Part shown: piece by piece, positions 1 through 5,170 of the stretch
Layout: the number at the start of each line of letters is the position of its first letter
Numbering within the stretch: position 1 is the first letter of the stretch
Source: Rhodoferax sp. UBA5149
GTDB taxonomy: Bacteria; Pseudomonadota; Gammaproteobacteria; Burkholderiales; Burkholderiaceae_C
DNA: 5,390 nt
Reading direction: 5' to 3'
Assembly: GCF_002413825.1 (NCBI RefSeq)
Contig: NZ_DHXT01000115.1
Location: forward strand, 1 to 5,390
Program-made: the position numbers and the translations under genes
Notes under the pieces: generated by a model
What the model saw: the letters and a program-made list of their open reading frames with translations, nothing else
Database searches by the model: none
What the model was told of the DNA's origin: nothing

Positions 1-528
1 GACCTCGTGCCCAAAGAGAGCTGGTCAGGCCATCAACCGTTCAAGAAAATGCTGGTGAAAGTCAAGCGCGAAATCATCCGCATGGATCACCCGGCGATTC
101 AGCCCACCGCCGGCCGCGCACCAGCGGTGGATGCGCAAACCGTCAAGCGCTGGCTGGACCAAGGGCATGATGACAGTGGCAGGCCGGTCGTCACACTGGA
201 CACGCGCAATGCCTTTGAAGTGGATCACGGCACGTTTGAGGGCGCGATTGACTGGCGCATCGATAAATTCACCGAGTTTCCGCAAGCCCTGCTCGACCAC
301 CAGGCCGAGTTGCAGGACAAAACCGTGGTGAGCTTTTGCACCGGCGGCATCCGCTGCGAGAAAGCGGCGATCTTGATGCGTGAAGCGGGGCTGGCGCATG
401 TGTACCAGCTCGAAGGCGGCATCCTCAAATATTTCGAGGAAGCCGGCGGCGCGCATTACCAGGGCAGCTGCTTTGTGTTTGACGAACGGCGCGCGCTCGG
501 CGCTGATTTGTCCGTCACGAAAAACTGA
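1..528 (+). CDS. trhO: tRNA uridine(34) hydroxylase TrhO (rhodanese domain), 3' part
   Basis: The 5' end lies outside the window; 175 C-terminal residues are visible in frame 1, ending at TGA 526-528. The visible part carries the end of the N-terminal domain (VKVKREIIRM), then a rhodanese domain with DTRNAFE (visible residues about 67-73) and the active-site loop FCTGGIRCEKAA, where the first Cys (visible residue 113) is the expected catalytic cysteine. LEGGILKYFEE and the CFVFDER ending are also typical of the TrhO/YceA (UPF0176) family. TrhO makes 5-hydroxyuridine at wobble position 34 of tRNAs, on the way to cmo5U/mo5U; this is family knowledge. The protein stops shortly after CFVFDER and lacks the cysteine-rich C-terminal tail of the longer E. 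coli form. A GTG at 7 could be read as a start but falls inside conserved sequence, so the gene is partial. It converges on the flavodoxin gene with 16 bases between stops. Confidence 0.93.
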   Translation, partial: DLVPKESWSGHQPFKKMLVKVKREIIRMDHPAIQPTAGRAPAVDAQTVKRWLDQGHDDSGRPVVTLDTRNAFEVDHGTFEGAIDWRIDKFTEFPQALLDHQAELQDKTVVSFCTGGIRCEKAAILMREAGLAHVYQLEGGILKYFEEAGGAHYQGSCFVFDERRALGADLSVTKN

Positions 529-544
529 GCGCCACGGGGTCGCC

Positions 545-1099
545 TCAAGCCCTGAATTTTGCCGTCACGTCGGCCACGCGTTGGCCAAGCAGTTTGGCGG
601 TATCCAGGTCACCCTGCGCCATTTCGGCGGGGCTGGCGTCCGAAGGAGACTGCGCCATGGCGCCGCTGTACGAGCCCACGTAGTTGATGTCATTGCGCAC
701 GGCGGCCTTGCTGTTGCTGGGCATGAGCCCGGTGCCGACCCAGATACCGCTGTGTTGCATGGCCAGGGTGAACAGGTAATGCAGCGTGGAGAGCTTGTCG
801 CCATTCATGGTGGCGCTGTTGGTAAAACCGGCGAACACCTTGTCTTTCCAGGCTTGGCTGAACCAGGGCCTGCTGGAGGCGTCGGCAAATTTCTTGAACT
901 GCCAGCTCACCGAGCCCATGTAGGTGGGCGAACCCATGATGATGGCGTCGGCGGCGTTGAGCGTAGCCCATGCCGCTTCGGACAAATTGCCGTCAGCGTC
1001 GATCGGAACCAGCTCGGCGCCGGCGCCGTCCGCCACGGCTTGCGCCATGCGCTGGGTGTGACCATAACCCGAGTGAAAAACCACGGCTATTTTTGCCAT
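545..1099 (-). CDS. Flavodoxin-fold, WrbA-like FMN/NAD(P)H-dependent oxidoreductase
   Basis: The product is 184 residues. The N-terminus (AKIAVVFHSGYGHTQRMA, residues 2-19) is a flavodoxin beta-1 strand followed by the FMN-phosphate loop HSGYGHT. Residues 52-64 (AIIMGSPTYMGSV) form the second flavin-binding loop, and 106-123 (LHYLFTLAMQHSGIWVG) matches the C-terminal half of the NAD(P)H:quinone oxidoreductase/WrbA family (COG0655 type). The likely role is soluble, FMN-bound two-electron reduction of quinones or other electrophiles; the substrate cannot be read from sequence. The ATG at 1099 was chosen because it begins the family-like MAKIAVVF and has an AGGA nine bases upstream. The open frame continues 37 codons further upstream, but that part overlaps the end of the pirin gene and does not resemble the family. 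The gene follows the pirin gene on the same strand after 43 bases, so it is probably the second gene of an operon. Confidence 0.88.
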   Translation of the reverse strand: MAKIAVVFHSGYGHTQRMAQAVADGAGAELVPIDADGNLSEAAWATLNAADAIIMGSPTYMGSVSWQFKKFADASSRPWFSQAWKDKVFAGFTNSATMNGDKLSTLHYLFTLAMQHSGIWVGTGLMPSNSKAAVRNDINYVGSYSGAMAQSPSDASPAEMAQGDLDTAKLLGQRVADVTAKFRA

Positions 1100-1108
1100 T
1101 TTTGGAAA

Positions 1109-1112
1109 TCCT
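1109..1112 (-). promoter_or_regulatory. Ribosome binding site of the flavodoxin gene
   Basis: On the minus strand an AGGA lies 9 bases before the ATG at 1099. It supports that start over the longer upstream open frame. Confidence 0.5.
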
Positions 1113-1142
1113 GAAATGAATTGAGTGAGATGAAATGAAAAA

Positions 1143-1844
1143 TCAGGCCAGGAGATCAAACACCAATACCTCGGCATCTTTGCCGTGGTCCAGCGTGAGC
1201 TGACGTTCACCTTCGATCAAGGCCGCATCGCCCGTGGCCAATGCAACGCCATTGACGTGGAGTTCGCCCCGCACCAGGTGCACGTAACTCTTTCGAGCCG
1301 GATCGAGTGTCAATAGGGCCGTTTGTTCGCCATCGAACAAACCGGCGTACAGACGCGCATCCGCATGAATCGTGACGGAACCATTGGCGCCATCATCGGA
1401 CGCCACCAATCGCAGATTGCCCCGCTTCTCGGTGTCGGCAAAGGTCTTTTGCTCGTAGCTCGGCTGAACCCCCATGACATTGGGCTCAATCCAGATTTGC
1501 AGCAAGTGGGTGGTGGCATTGGGCGCGTGGTTGAACTCGCTGTGCTGGACGCCGGTGCCCGCGCTCATGCGCTGAACGTCGCCTGGCGGTATCGCCTTCA
1601 CATTGCCCATGCTGTCCTTGTGCGCCAAAGACCCGCTCAGCACGTAAGTGACGATCTCCATGTCGCGGTGGCCATGGGTGCCAAAGCCCTTGCCTGCGGC
1701 AATCCAGTCTTCGTTGATGACGCGCAAATTGCCCCAGCCCATGTGCAGCGGATCGTGGTAGCCGGCAAACGAAAAACTATGAAATGATTTGAGCCAGCCG
1801 TGGTCGGCATGGCCGCGTTCCTGGGATTTGCGAAGGGTCAACAT
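1143..1844 (-). CDS. Pirin family protein (YhhW-like bicupin)
   Basis: The product is 233 residues, almost the length of E. coli YhhW. The N-terminal cupin holds the pirin signature: HSFSFAGY (22-29), GTHGHRDMEIVTYVLSG (55-71), and PGDVQRMSAGTGVQHSEFN (87-105). His57, His59, His101 and Glu103 are the expected metal ligands of the YhhW-type site, and all are present. The C-terminal half (about 145-233) is the second, degenerate cupin. Pirins of this type are cytosolic metalloproteins, some with quercetin 2,3-dioxygenase activity in vitro; the natural substrate is generally unclear, so the function here is open. The ATG at 1844 gives the conserved MLTLRKS start and has a strong AAGGAG seven bases upstream. 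The open frame extends 75 codons further but runs through the promoter region and into the divergent LysR gene. It is the first gene of an operon with the flavodoxin. Confidence 0.93.
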   Translation of the reverse strand: MLTLRKSQERGHADHGWLKSFHSFSFAGYHDPLHMGWGNLRVINEDWIAAGKGFGTHGHRDMEIVTYVLSGSLAHKDSMGNVKAIPPGDVQRMSAGTGVQHSEFNHAPNATTHLLQIWIEPNVMGVQPSYEQKTFADTEKRGNLRLVASDDGANGSVTIHADARLYAGLFDGEQTALLTLDPARKSYVHLVRGELHVNGVALATGDAALIEGERQLTLDHGKDAEVLVFDLLA

Positions 1845-1851
1845 CTCGTAG

Positions 1852-1857
1852 CTCCTT
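1852..1857 (-). promoter_or_regulatory. Ribosome binding site of the pirin gene
   Basis: AAGGAG on the minus strand, seven bases before the ATG at 1844. It is the best Shine-Dalgarno match in the window and fixes the pirin start. Confidence 0.75.
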
Positions 1858-1879
1858 GGTGTGGTGTCTTGATGCCTGA

Positions 1880-1907
1880 ACTTTAGGTCCAAACAGGCTT
1901 GCGGCAA
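1880..1907 (-). promoter_or_regulatory. Possible sigma70-type promoter of the pirin-flavodoxin operon
   Basis: Read on the minus strand, TTGCCG (1907-1902) and TAAAGT (1885-1880) are separated by 16 bases. Each matches four of six consensus positions. Transcription would start near 1873, about 29 bases before the pirin ATG. This would place the centre of the nearby ATTC-N9-GAAT dyad near -64, the usual place of a LysR recognition site. The hexamers are modest, so this is a candidate only. Confidence 0.3.
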
Positions 1908-1928
1908 TCCACGGCGTTTGATGGCATC

Positions 1929-1945
1929 ATTCAAATTATTCGAAT
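1929..1945. promoter_or_regulatory. Candidate LysR-type operator (ATTC-N9-GAAT dyad)
   Basis: An inverted repeat ATTC/GAAT with a 9-base spacer lies in the AT-rich divergent region, 15 bases before the LysR start. It contains the T-N11-A pattern (T1931, A1943) known from LysR-type binding sites. Its right half also forms the perfect 8-base palindrome ATTCGAAT (1938-1945). The position fits both activation of the pirin operon and autorepression of the regulator. This is inferred from pattern and position only. Confidence 0.4.
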
Positions 1946-1960
1946 CAAAATGGAAATCAA

Positions 1961-2899
1961 ATGCAAACTGCCCGCGATGTTCTGACACCTGACGCCCTCG
2001 CCATGCTGCAGGCCATCGCTGCTGCAGGGAGCTTTGCGGCGGCGGCCCGCGAGCTTGGTCTGGTGCCAAGCGCCCTGACCTACCGGGTGCGCCAGATTGA
2101 AGACGCCCTGGACGTCCTGCTGTACGACCGCAGTTCGCGCCAGGCCCGTCTGACGGAAGCCGGCGCCGAACTGTTGCGCGAAGGTGCCCGCCTGCTGGCG
2201 GACATTGATGCCGTGGCGAACCGGGTCAAGCGTGTGGCCACAGGCTGGGAGTCGCAACTGACGGTGGCGGTCGACAGCATCATCTCCAAGGCCACCGTGA
2301 TGGAGCTGTGCGAAAGCTTTTTTGCCCTCAACCCACCAACCCGCATCAAGCTGCGCGATGAAACATTGTCGGGCACGCTGGCCGCCCTGACCTCCGGCCA
2401 GGCCGATCTGGCACTGGGTGTGGCCGAGTCAAGCAACAACGCGGGCATTCACAGCAAGTCCCTGGGAGACGTGACCTTTATTTACGCGGTGGCGCCACAC
2501 CACCCGCTGGCCGGCGCGCCCGAGCCCCTGAAAGACGAGCTGATCCGGCAACACCGGGCGGTGGCCGTGGCAGACACCATCACGCGCGGCGGCGGCATGA
2601 CATTCGGCTTGCTGGGCGGGCAGGACGTGTTTACCGTGGCCACCATGGCGGACAAGCTGGACGCCCAGCTGCGTGGCTTGGGCAGCGGCTTCGTGCCCGA
2701 ATGCATGGCCGGCGCCTACATTGAAACCGGCCGCCTGGTGGTCAAGAAAACGGACCGCCCCGAGCGTGTCGTGCGACTCCACTACGCCTGGCGCAGCGTC
2801 GCAAAGTCGGGCCATGGCCGCGCGCTGGCCTGGTGGCTCGCGCAGCTGGAAAGTGCTGCAACCCGGGCCGCTTTACTGGAGCGCCACCGAGGCGTGTAA
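1961..2899 (+). CDS. LysR family transcriptional regulator, YhaJ-like
   Basis: The product is 312 residues, normal for the family. Residues about 8-66 form the winged helix-turn-helix, with the recognition part SFAAAARELGLVPSALTYRV (24-43) and DRSSRQARLTEAG after it. A linker helix follows (about 67-95), then the periplasmic-binding-protein-like effector domain (about 97-300). As I recall E. coli YhaJ, the resemblance is closer than general LysR similarity: SFAAAA-ELG-VPSAL-Y, the GWE-L at the domain junction, AVADT in the effector domain, and AWR near the end. In E. coli yhaJ also lies next to a pirin-family gene (yhaK), which supports a link with the divergent pirin-flavodoxin operon here. 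The ATG at 1961 has a weak GGAA five bases upstream and starts close to the HTH. The effector is unknown; YhaJ is reported to respond to dinitrotoluene breakdown products. The regulator probably binds the dyad just upstream of its own start. Confidence 0.93.
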   Translation: MQTARDVLTPDALAMLQAIAAAGSFAAAARELGLVPSALTYRVRQIEDALDVLLYDRSSRQARLTEAGAELLREGARLLADIDAVANRVKRVATGWESQLTVAVDSIISKATVMELCESFFALNPPTRIKLRDETLSGTLAALTSGQADLALGVAESSNNAGIHSKSLGDVTFIYAVAPHHPLAGAPEPLKDELIRQHRAVAVADTITRGGGMTFGLLGGQDVFTVATMADKLDAQLRGLGSGFVPECMAGAYIETGRLVVKKTDRPERVVRLHYAWRSVAKSGHGRALAWWLAQLESAATRAALLERHRGV

Positions 2900-2923
2900 A
2901 GTGCAAGACATACAACAACCCCT

Positions 2924-2927
2924 GGAG
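2924..2927 (+). promoter_or_regulatory. Ribosome binding site of the FAD oxidoreductase gene
   Basis: GGAG nine bases before the ATG at 2937. It favours this start over in-frame codons further upstream, which would overlap the LysR gene. Confidence 0.55.
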
Positions 2928-2936
2928 ATACCGGTC

Positions 2937-4010
2937 ATGACCCAATCCAAACCAAAACCCAAGGCCAAACCCAAGTCCAAACATTTTGCCGTGATCGGGG
3001 CCGGCATGGCTGGCATCGCCTGCGCCCGCACCCTGGTGCAGGCAGGCCATCAGGTCACGCTGTTCGAAAAAAGCGCCAGCATTGGCGGGCGCATGGCCAC
3101 GCGCAGCAGCGCATTTGGCACCTTTGACCACGGTACGCAGTATTTCACCGTGCGCGACCCGCGATTTGTGCAGGCGCTGGACACCGTGCCAGACCTGTGC
3201 AGACGCTGGAGTGCCAACACCGTGCAGGTACTGGACGAGCGTGGCCGCGTGGCCGCGTCCAGCCTGCCCGCGCGGGAGGCGCACTGGGTACCCGCTCCGG
3301 GCATGAGCGCGCTGACCAGCCGCTGGGCCCTGCCGCTGATGGCGCAGCACTGCGTCGAGCTGGAAACCCGGGTCATGCAGATGGAGCGCGATGTTCTCAA
3401 TGCCCATCAATGGCAACTCCACACCGATGGGCCGGCTGGCGTGCAGCATGTGTTTTCGGGTTTCGATGCGGTACTGCTGGCCATCCCCGCGGCACAGGCG
3501 CGCGTGCTGCTGCAAACATCACGACAGGCCGATCGGCTGGTGAAACAAGTTGACAAGGTAAAAGTGGCCCCGTGCTGGACATTGATGGTGGCGTTTCCGC
3601 AGGCCGTGCAGCCGGGCCTGACCACCTTGGGGCCGCAGTGGAATGCCGCGCGCAGCACACACCACCGTATTGCCTGGCTGGCCCGCGAGTCATCCAAACC
3701 GGGGCGCGGCGCGGTGGAACGCTGGACCGTGCAGGCCAGCGCCGCCTGGTCGCAAGAGCACCTGGAAGACGATGCCCAGCGCGTGCAGGCCAAGCTGCTC
3801 AAGGCTTTTTCCGAGGTCACCGGCATCCGCGCCGAGCCCGCCCATGTGGACACCCAGCGCTGGCTTTACGCCCAGACCACCCAGCCGCTGGGCAAATCCC
3901 ATCTGTGGGACGCCCAAACGGGCATCGGCGTCTGCGGCGACTGGTGTCTGGGCCACCGGGTAGAGAACGCCTTCATTTCCGGGCTGGAGCTGGCACTGTC
4001 AGTGGCTTGA
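2937..4010 (+). CDS. Renalase-like FAD/NAD(P)-binding oxidoreductase
   Basis: The product is 357 residues. After a basic tail of alternating Lys and Pro (residues 5-15) comes a Rossmann dinucleotide-binding fold: HFAVIGAGMAGIACA (16-30) with GxGxxG at 21-26, and the acidic ribose-binding Glu44 at the end of beta-2. The GGRMATR motif (50-56) and FDHGTQYFTVRD (63-74) are typical of renalase-like flavoproteins (COG3380, amine-oxidase-like). The C-terminus GVCGDWCLGHRVENAFISG (331-349) holds the second FAD-contact Gly-Asp pair. It is expected to be a cytosolic FAD enzyme. Human renalase and its bacterial homologues oxidise isomeric dihydro-NAD(P), but whether that holds here cannot be told. The start is set by a GGAG at 2924 and by the fold beginning soon after. 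It lies 37 bases after the LysR gene and 8 bases before gluQ, so co-transcription with one or both is likely. Confidence 0.87.
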   Translation: MTQSKPKPKAKPKSKHFAVIGAGMAGIACARTLVQAGHQVTLFEKSASIGGRMATRSSAFGTFDHGTQYFTVRDPRFVQALDTVPDLCRRWSANTVQVLDERGRVAASSLPAREAHWVPAPGMSALTSRWALPLMAQHCVELETRVMQMERDVLNAHQWQLHTDGPAGVQHVFSGFDAVLLAIPAAQARVLLQTSRQADRLVKQVDKVKVAPCWTLMVAFPQAVQPGLTTLGPQWNAARSTHHRIAWLARESSKPGRGAVERWTVQASAAWSQEHLEDDAQRVQAKLLKAFSEVTGIRAEPAHVDTQRWLYAQTTQPLGKSHLWDAQTGIGVCGDWCLGHRVENAFISGLELALSVA

Positions 4011-4018
4011 CAAACACC

Positions 4019-5170
4019 ATGGCCAGCCCGGGGGCAAGCTTCACCGCCGAGCCGCCCCAAGGGGAAGCAGCCCCCACGGGGGGCAGCGCAACACACGAAG
4101 TGGCGAGCGTGGGGGCCAGCTTCACCGCCGGGCCGCCCCAAGGGGAAGCAACCCCCTCGGGGGGCAGCGCAGCACACGAAGTGGCAAGCGTGGGGGCCAA
4201 ATACACAGGCAGATTTGCCCCCTCACCGACCGGGCCGCTGCACGCGGGCTCACTGGTCGCGGCCCTGGCCAGCTGGCTGGACGCCAAAGCCCATGGTGGC
4301 CAGTGGCTGGTTCGCATGGAAGACGTGGACACGCCACGCTGCGTTCCTGGTGCCGATCTCATCATCCTGCGACAGCTGGCTGACTGCGGCCTGCACCCCG
4401 ACGAATCACCCGTGTGGCAATCGCAACGCAGCGGGCTCTACCAGCAGGCGCTGGATCAACTGGTGGCGCAAGGGCTGGCCTACCCCTGTGCCTGCTCGCG
4501 TCGGGACCTTGAAGCGGCGCGGCGCCGGCTGGGACAGGCGCGTGTGCGCCACGGCGAGCTGGTCTACCCCGGCACCTGCCGCACCGGCTTGCACGGCCAA
4601 GCTGGCCGCGCATGGCGGCTGCGGACCGATTTTTATAGATCAAATAGACCCCTAGCCCCCGCAGAGTATGCGCAAGATGCTACAAACTTAATAGCGAAAC
4701 AAAATATTCATTGGACCGACCGCCGCCTTGGAGCGCAGCAGCAGGATGTGCAGGCCGAGGTGGGCGACTTTGTCCTCAAGCGTGCCGATGGCTGCTTTGC
4801 CTACCAGCTCGCGGTGGTGGTGGACGACGCGGCGCAAGGCATCACCGACGTGGTGCGCGGCGAGGATCTGGCCGACAACACGGCACGGCAAATCCTGTTG
4901 CAAGGCTGCCTGGGCCTCGCCACCCCGCGCTACCTGCACACGCCCCTGGTGCTGGGCGCCAACGGCGAAAAGTTATCCAAACAGAACGGCGCGCAGGCGC
5001 TCGATACCAGCCACCCTATGGCCGCACGAGCAGCCCTGCACCGCGCCGCCAGCGTGCTGGGCTTGCCCGCCGCCAGTGGCAGCATGGCGGACGCGCTCGG
5101 CGCGTGGGTCAGCGCTTGGGCCGTCGCCTGGAGAGTGGAGCGGCCGCCTCTCTACAATCCTGTCCCGTGA
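4019..5170 (+). CDS. gluQ: Glutamyl-queuosine tRNA(Asp) synthetase (GluQRS) with two in-frame repeat insertions
   Basis: The protein attaches glutamate to queuosine at position 34 of tRNA-Asp; it resembles the GluRS catalytic core without the anticodon-binding domain. With the ATG at 4019 it has 383 residues, against roughly 300 usual. Seen motifs: GRFAPSPTGPLHAGSL (64-79; HAGS is the HIGH-type signature), EDVDTPR (101-107), YPCAC (155-159) plus YPGTC (183-187), giving Cys157, Cys159, Tyr183 and Cys187 as the likely zinc ligands, YQLAVVVDDAAQGIT (262-276), VVRGEDL (278-284) and KLSK (318-321; KMSKS equivalent). The excess length comes from a 54-residue tandem repeat near the N-terminus and about 23 residues from an AT-rich repeat at 205-227. 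Removing the first leaves a plausible start, MASPGAKYTGRF, which favours the ATG at 4019. No Shine-Dalgarno is visible, but the preceding stop is only 8 bases upstream, so translational coupling is possible. In-frame GTG codons at 4181 and 4190 are alternative starts that would leave out the repeat. Confidence 0.93.
   Translation: MASPGASFTAEPPQGEAAPTGGSATHEVASVGASFTAGPPQGEATPSGGSAAHEVASVGAKYTGRFAPSPTGPLHAGSLVAALASWLDAKAHGGQWLVRMEDVDTPRCVPGADLIILRQLADCGLHPDESPVWQSQRSGLYQQALDQLVAQGLAYPCACSRRDLEAARRRLGQARVRHGELVYPGTCRTGLHGQAGRAWRLRTDFYRSNRPLAPAEYAQDATNLIAKQNIHWTDRRLGAQQQDVQAEVGDFVLKRADGCFAYQLAVVVDDAAQGITDVVRGEDLADNTARQILLQGCLGLATPRYLHTPLVLGANGEKLSKQNGAQALDTSHPMAARAALHRAASVLGLPAASGSMADALGAWVSAWAVAWRVERPPLYNPVP
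4030..4191. repeat. Tandem pair of 81-bp GC-rich REP-like units inside the gluQ reading frame
   Basis: Unit 1 is 4030-4110 and unit 2 is 4111-4191. They differ at 6 of 81 positions (unit positions 7, 21, 41, 47, 62, 76). The first bases of a third copy (GGGGGCCA) follow at 4192. Each unit contains C-run/G-run pairs that can fold, such as CCCCAAGGGG and, in unit 2, AGGGG-N7-CCCCT. The period is 27 codons, so the units encode two near-identical 27-residue repeats (GASFTA...HEVASV). No stop occurs in any of the three forward frames. From memory, elements of this type, with the CTGCCCCCCGAGGGGGC-like core on the other strand, are common between genes in Comamonadaceae. That recollection has not been checked. 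Confidence 0.9.
4630..4700 (-). repeat. AT-rich interspersed repeat element read through in frame by gluQ
   Basis: The stretch is about 39% GC (31 of 80 bases at 4631-4710) inside strongly GC-rich coding sequence. It encodes residues about 205-227 with codons rare in such genomes: AGA twice, CTA, TTA and ATA. On the minus strand it reads GCTATTAAGTTTGTAGC, then CATCTTGCGCATACTCTGCG, then a GGGGGCTAGGGG block and TCTATTTGATCTATAAAA. This matches my recollection of a short interspersed repeat common in Comamonadaceae intergenic DNA. A GCTA-N9-TAGC dyad is at 4679-4695. It falls between the conserved blocks AWRLRTD and HWTDRRLG, where GluQRS proteins are normally much shorter. The borders are approximate. 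Confidence 0.65.
5129..5158 (+). promoter_or_regulatory. Candidate promoter of trmB inside the end of gluQ
   Basis: TACAAT (5153-5158; five of six matches to the -10 consensus) is preceded, after 18 bases, by TGGAGA (5129-5134; four of six). Transcription would begin near 5165-5167, at the GTG start of trmB itself, giving a leaderless or almost leaderless message. No Shine-Dalgarno is seen before this GTG, which agrees with either a leaderless start or coupling to gluQ translation. Confidence 0.35.

Noticed and set aside
526..547. Bidirectional terminator between the convergent trhO and flavodoxin genes
   Set aside because: Only an imperfect, bulged stem of about five pairs can be drawn, with no T-run on either strand.
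380..1114. Long plus-strand open frame (244 codons) opposite the flavodoxin gene
   Set aside because: It is antisense to a clearly recognised flavodoxin gene and overlaps the end of trhO. Its translation looks like no family and reflects GC-rich codon bias.
1845..2069. Longer pirin start (75 extra codons upstream of 1844)
   Set aside because: The extension crosses the divergent promoter region and the LysR HTH region. The 1844 ATG has a strong AAGGAG and the conserved N-terminus.
3572..4018. Upstream extension of the gluQ open frame into the oxidoreductase gene
   Set aside because: This part is an out-of-frame reading of the FAD oxidoreductase. GluQRS-like sequence begins only after 4192, and the ATG at 4019 directly follows the oxidoreductase stop.
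4007..4030. Perfect -35 hexamer TTGACA at the oxidoreductase stop codon
   Set aside because: No -10-like hexamer lies 15-19 bases downstream; the sequence there is a G-run. Removing the repeat units does not create one either.
4030..4191. CRISPR array or protein-level solenoid
   Set aside because: The units are directly adjacent without unique spacers, and only two copies exist. The encoded Pro/Gly/Ala/Ser-rich peptide looks disordered and not like a known repeat fold.
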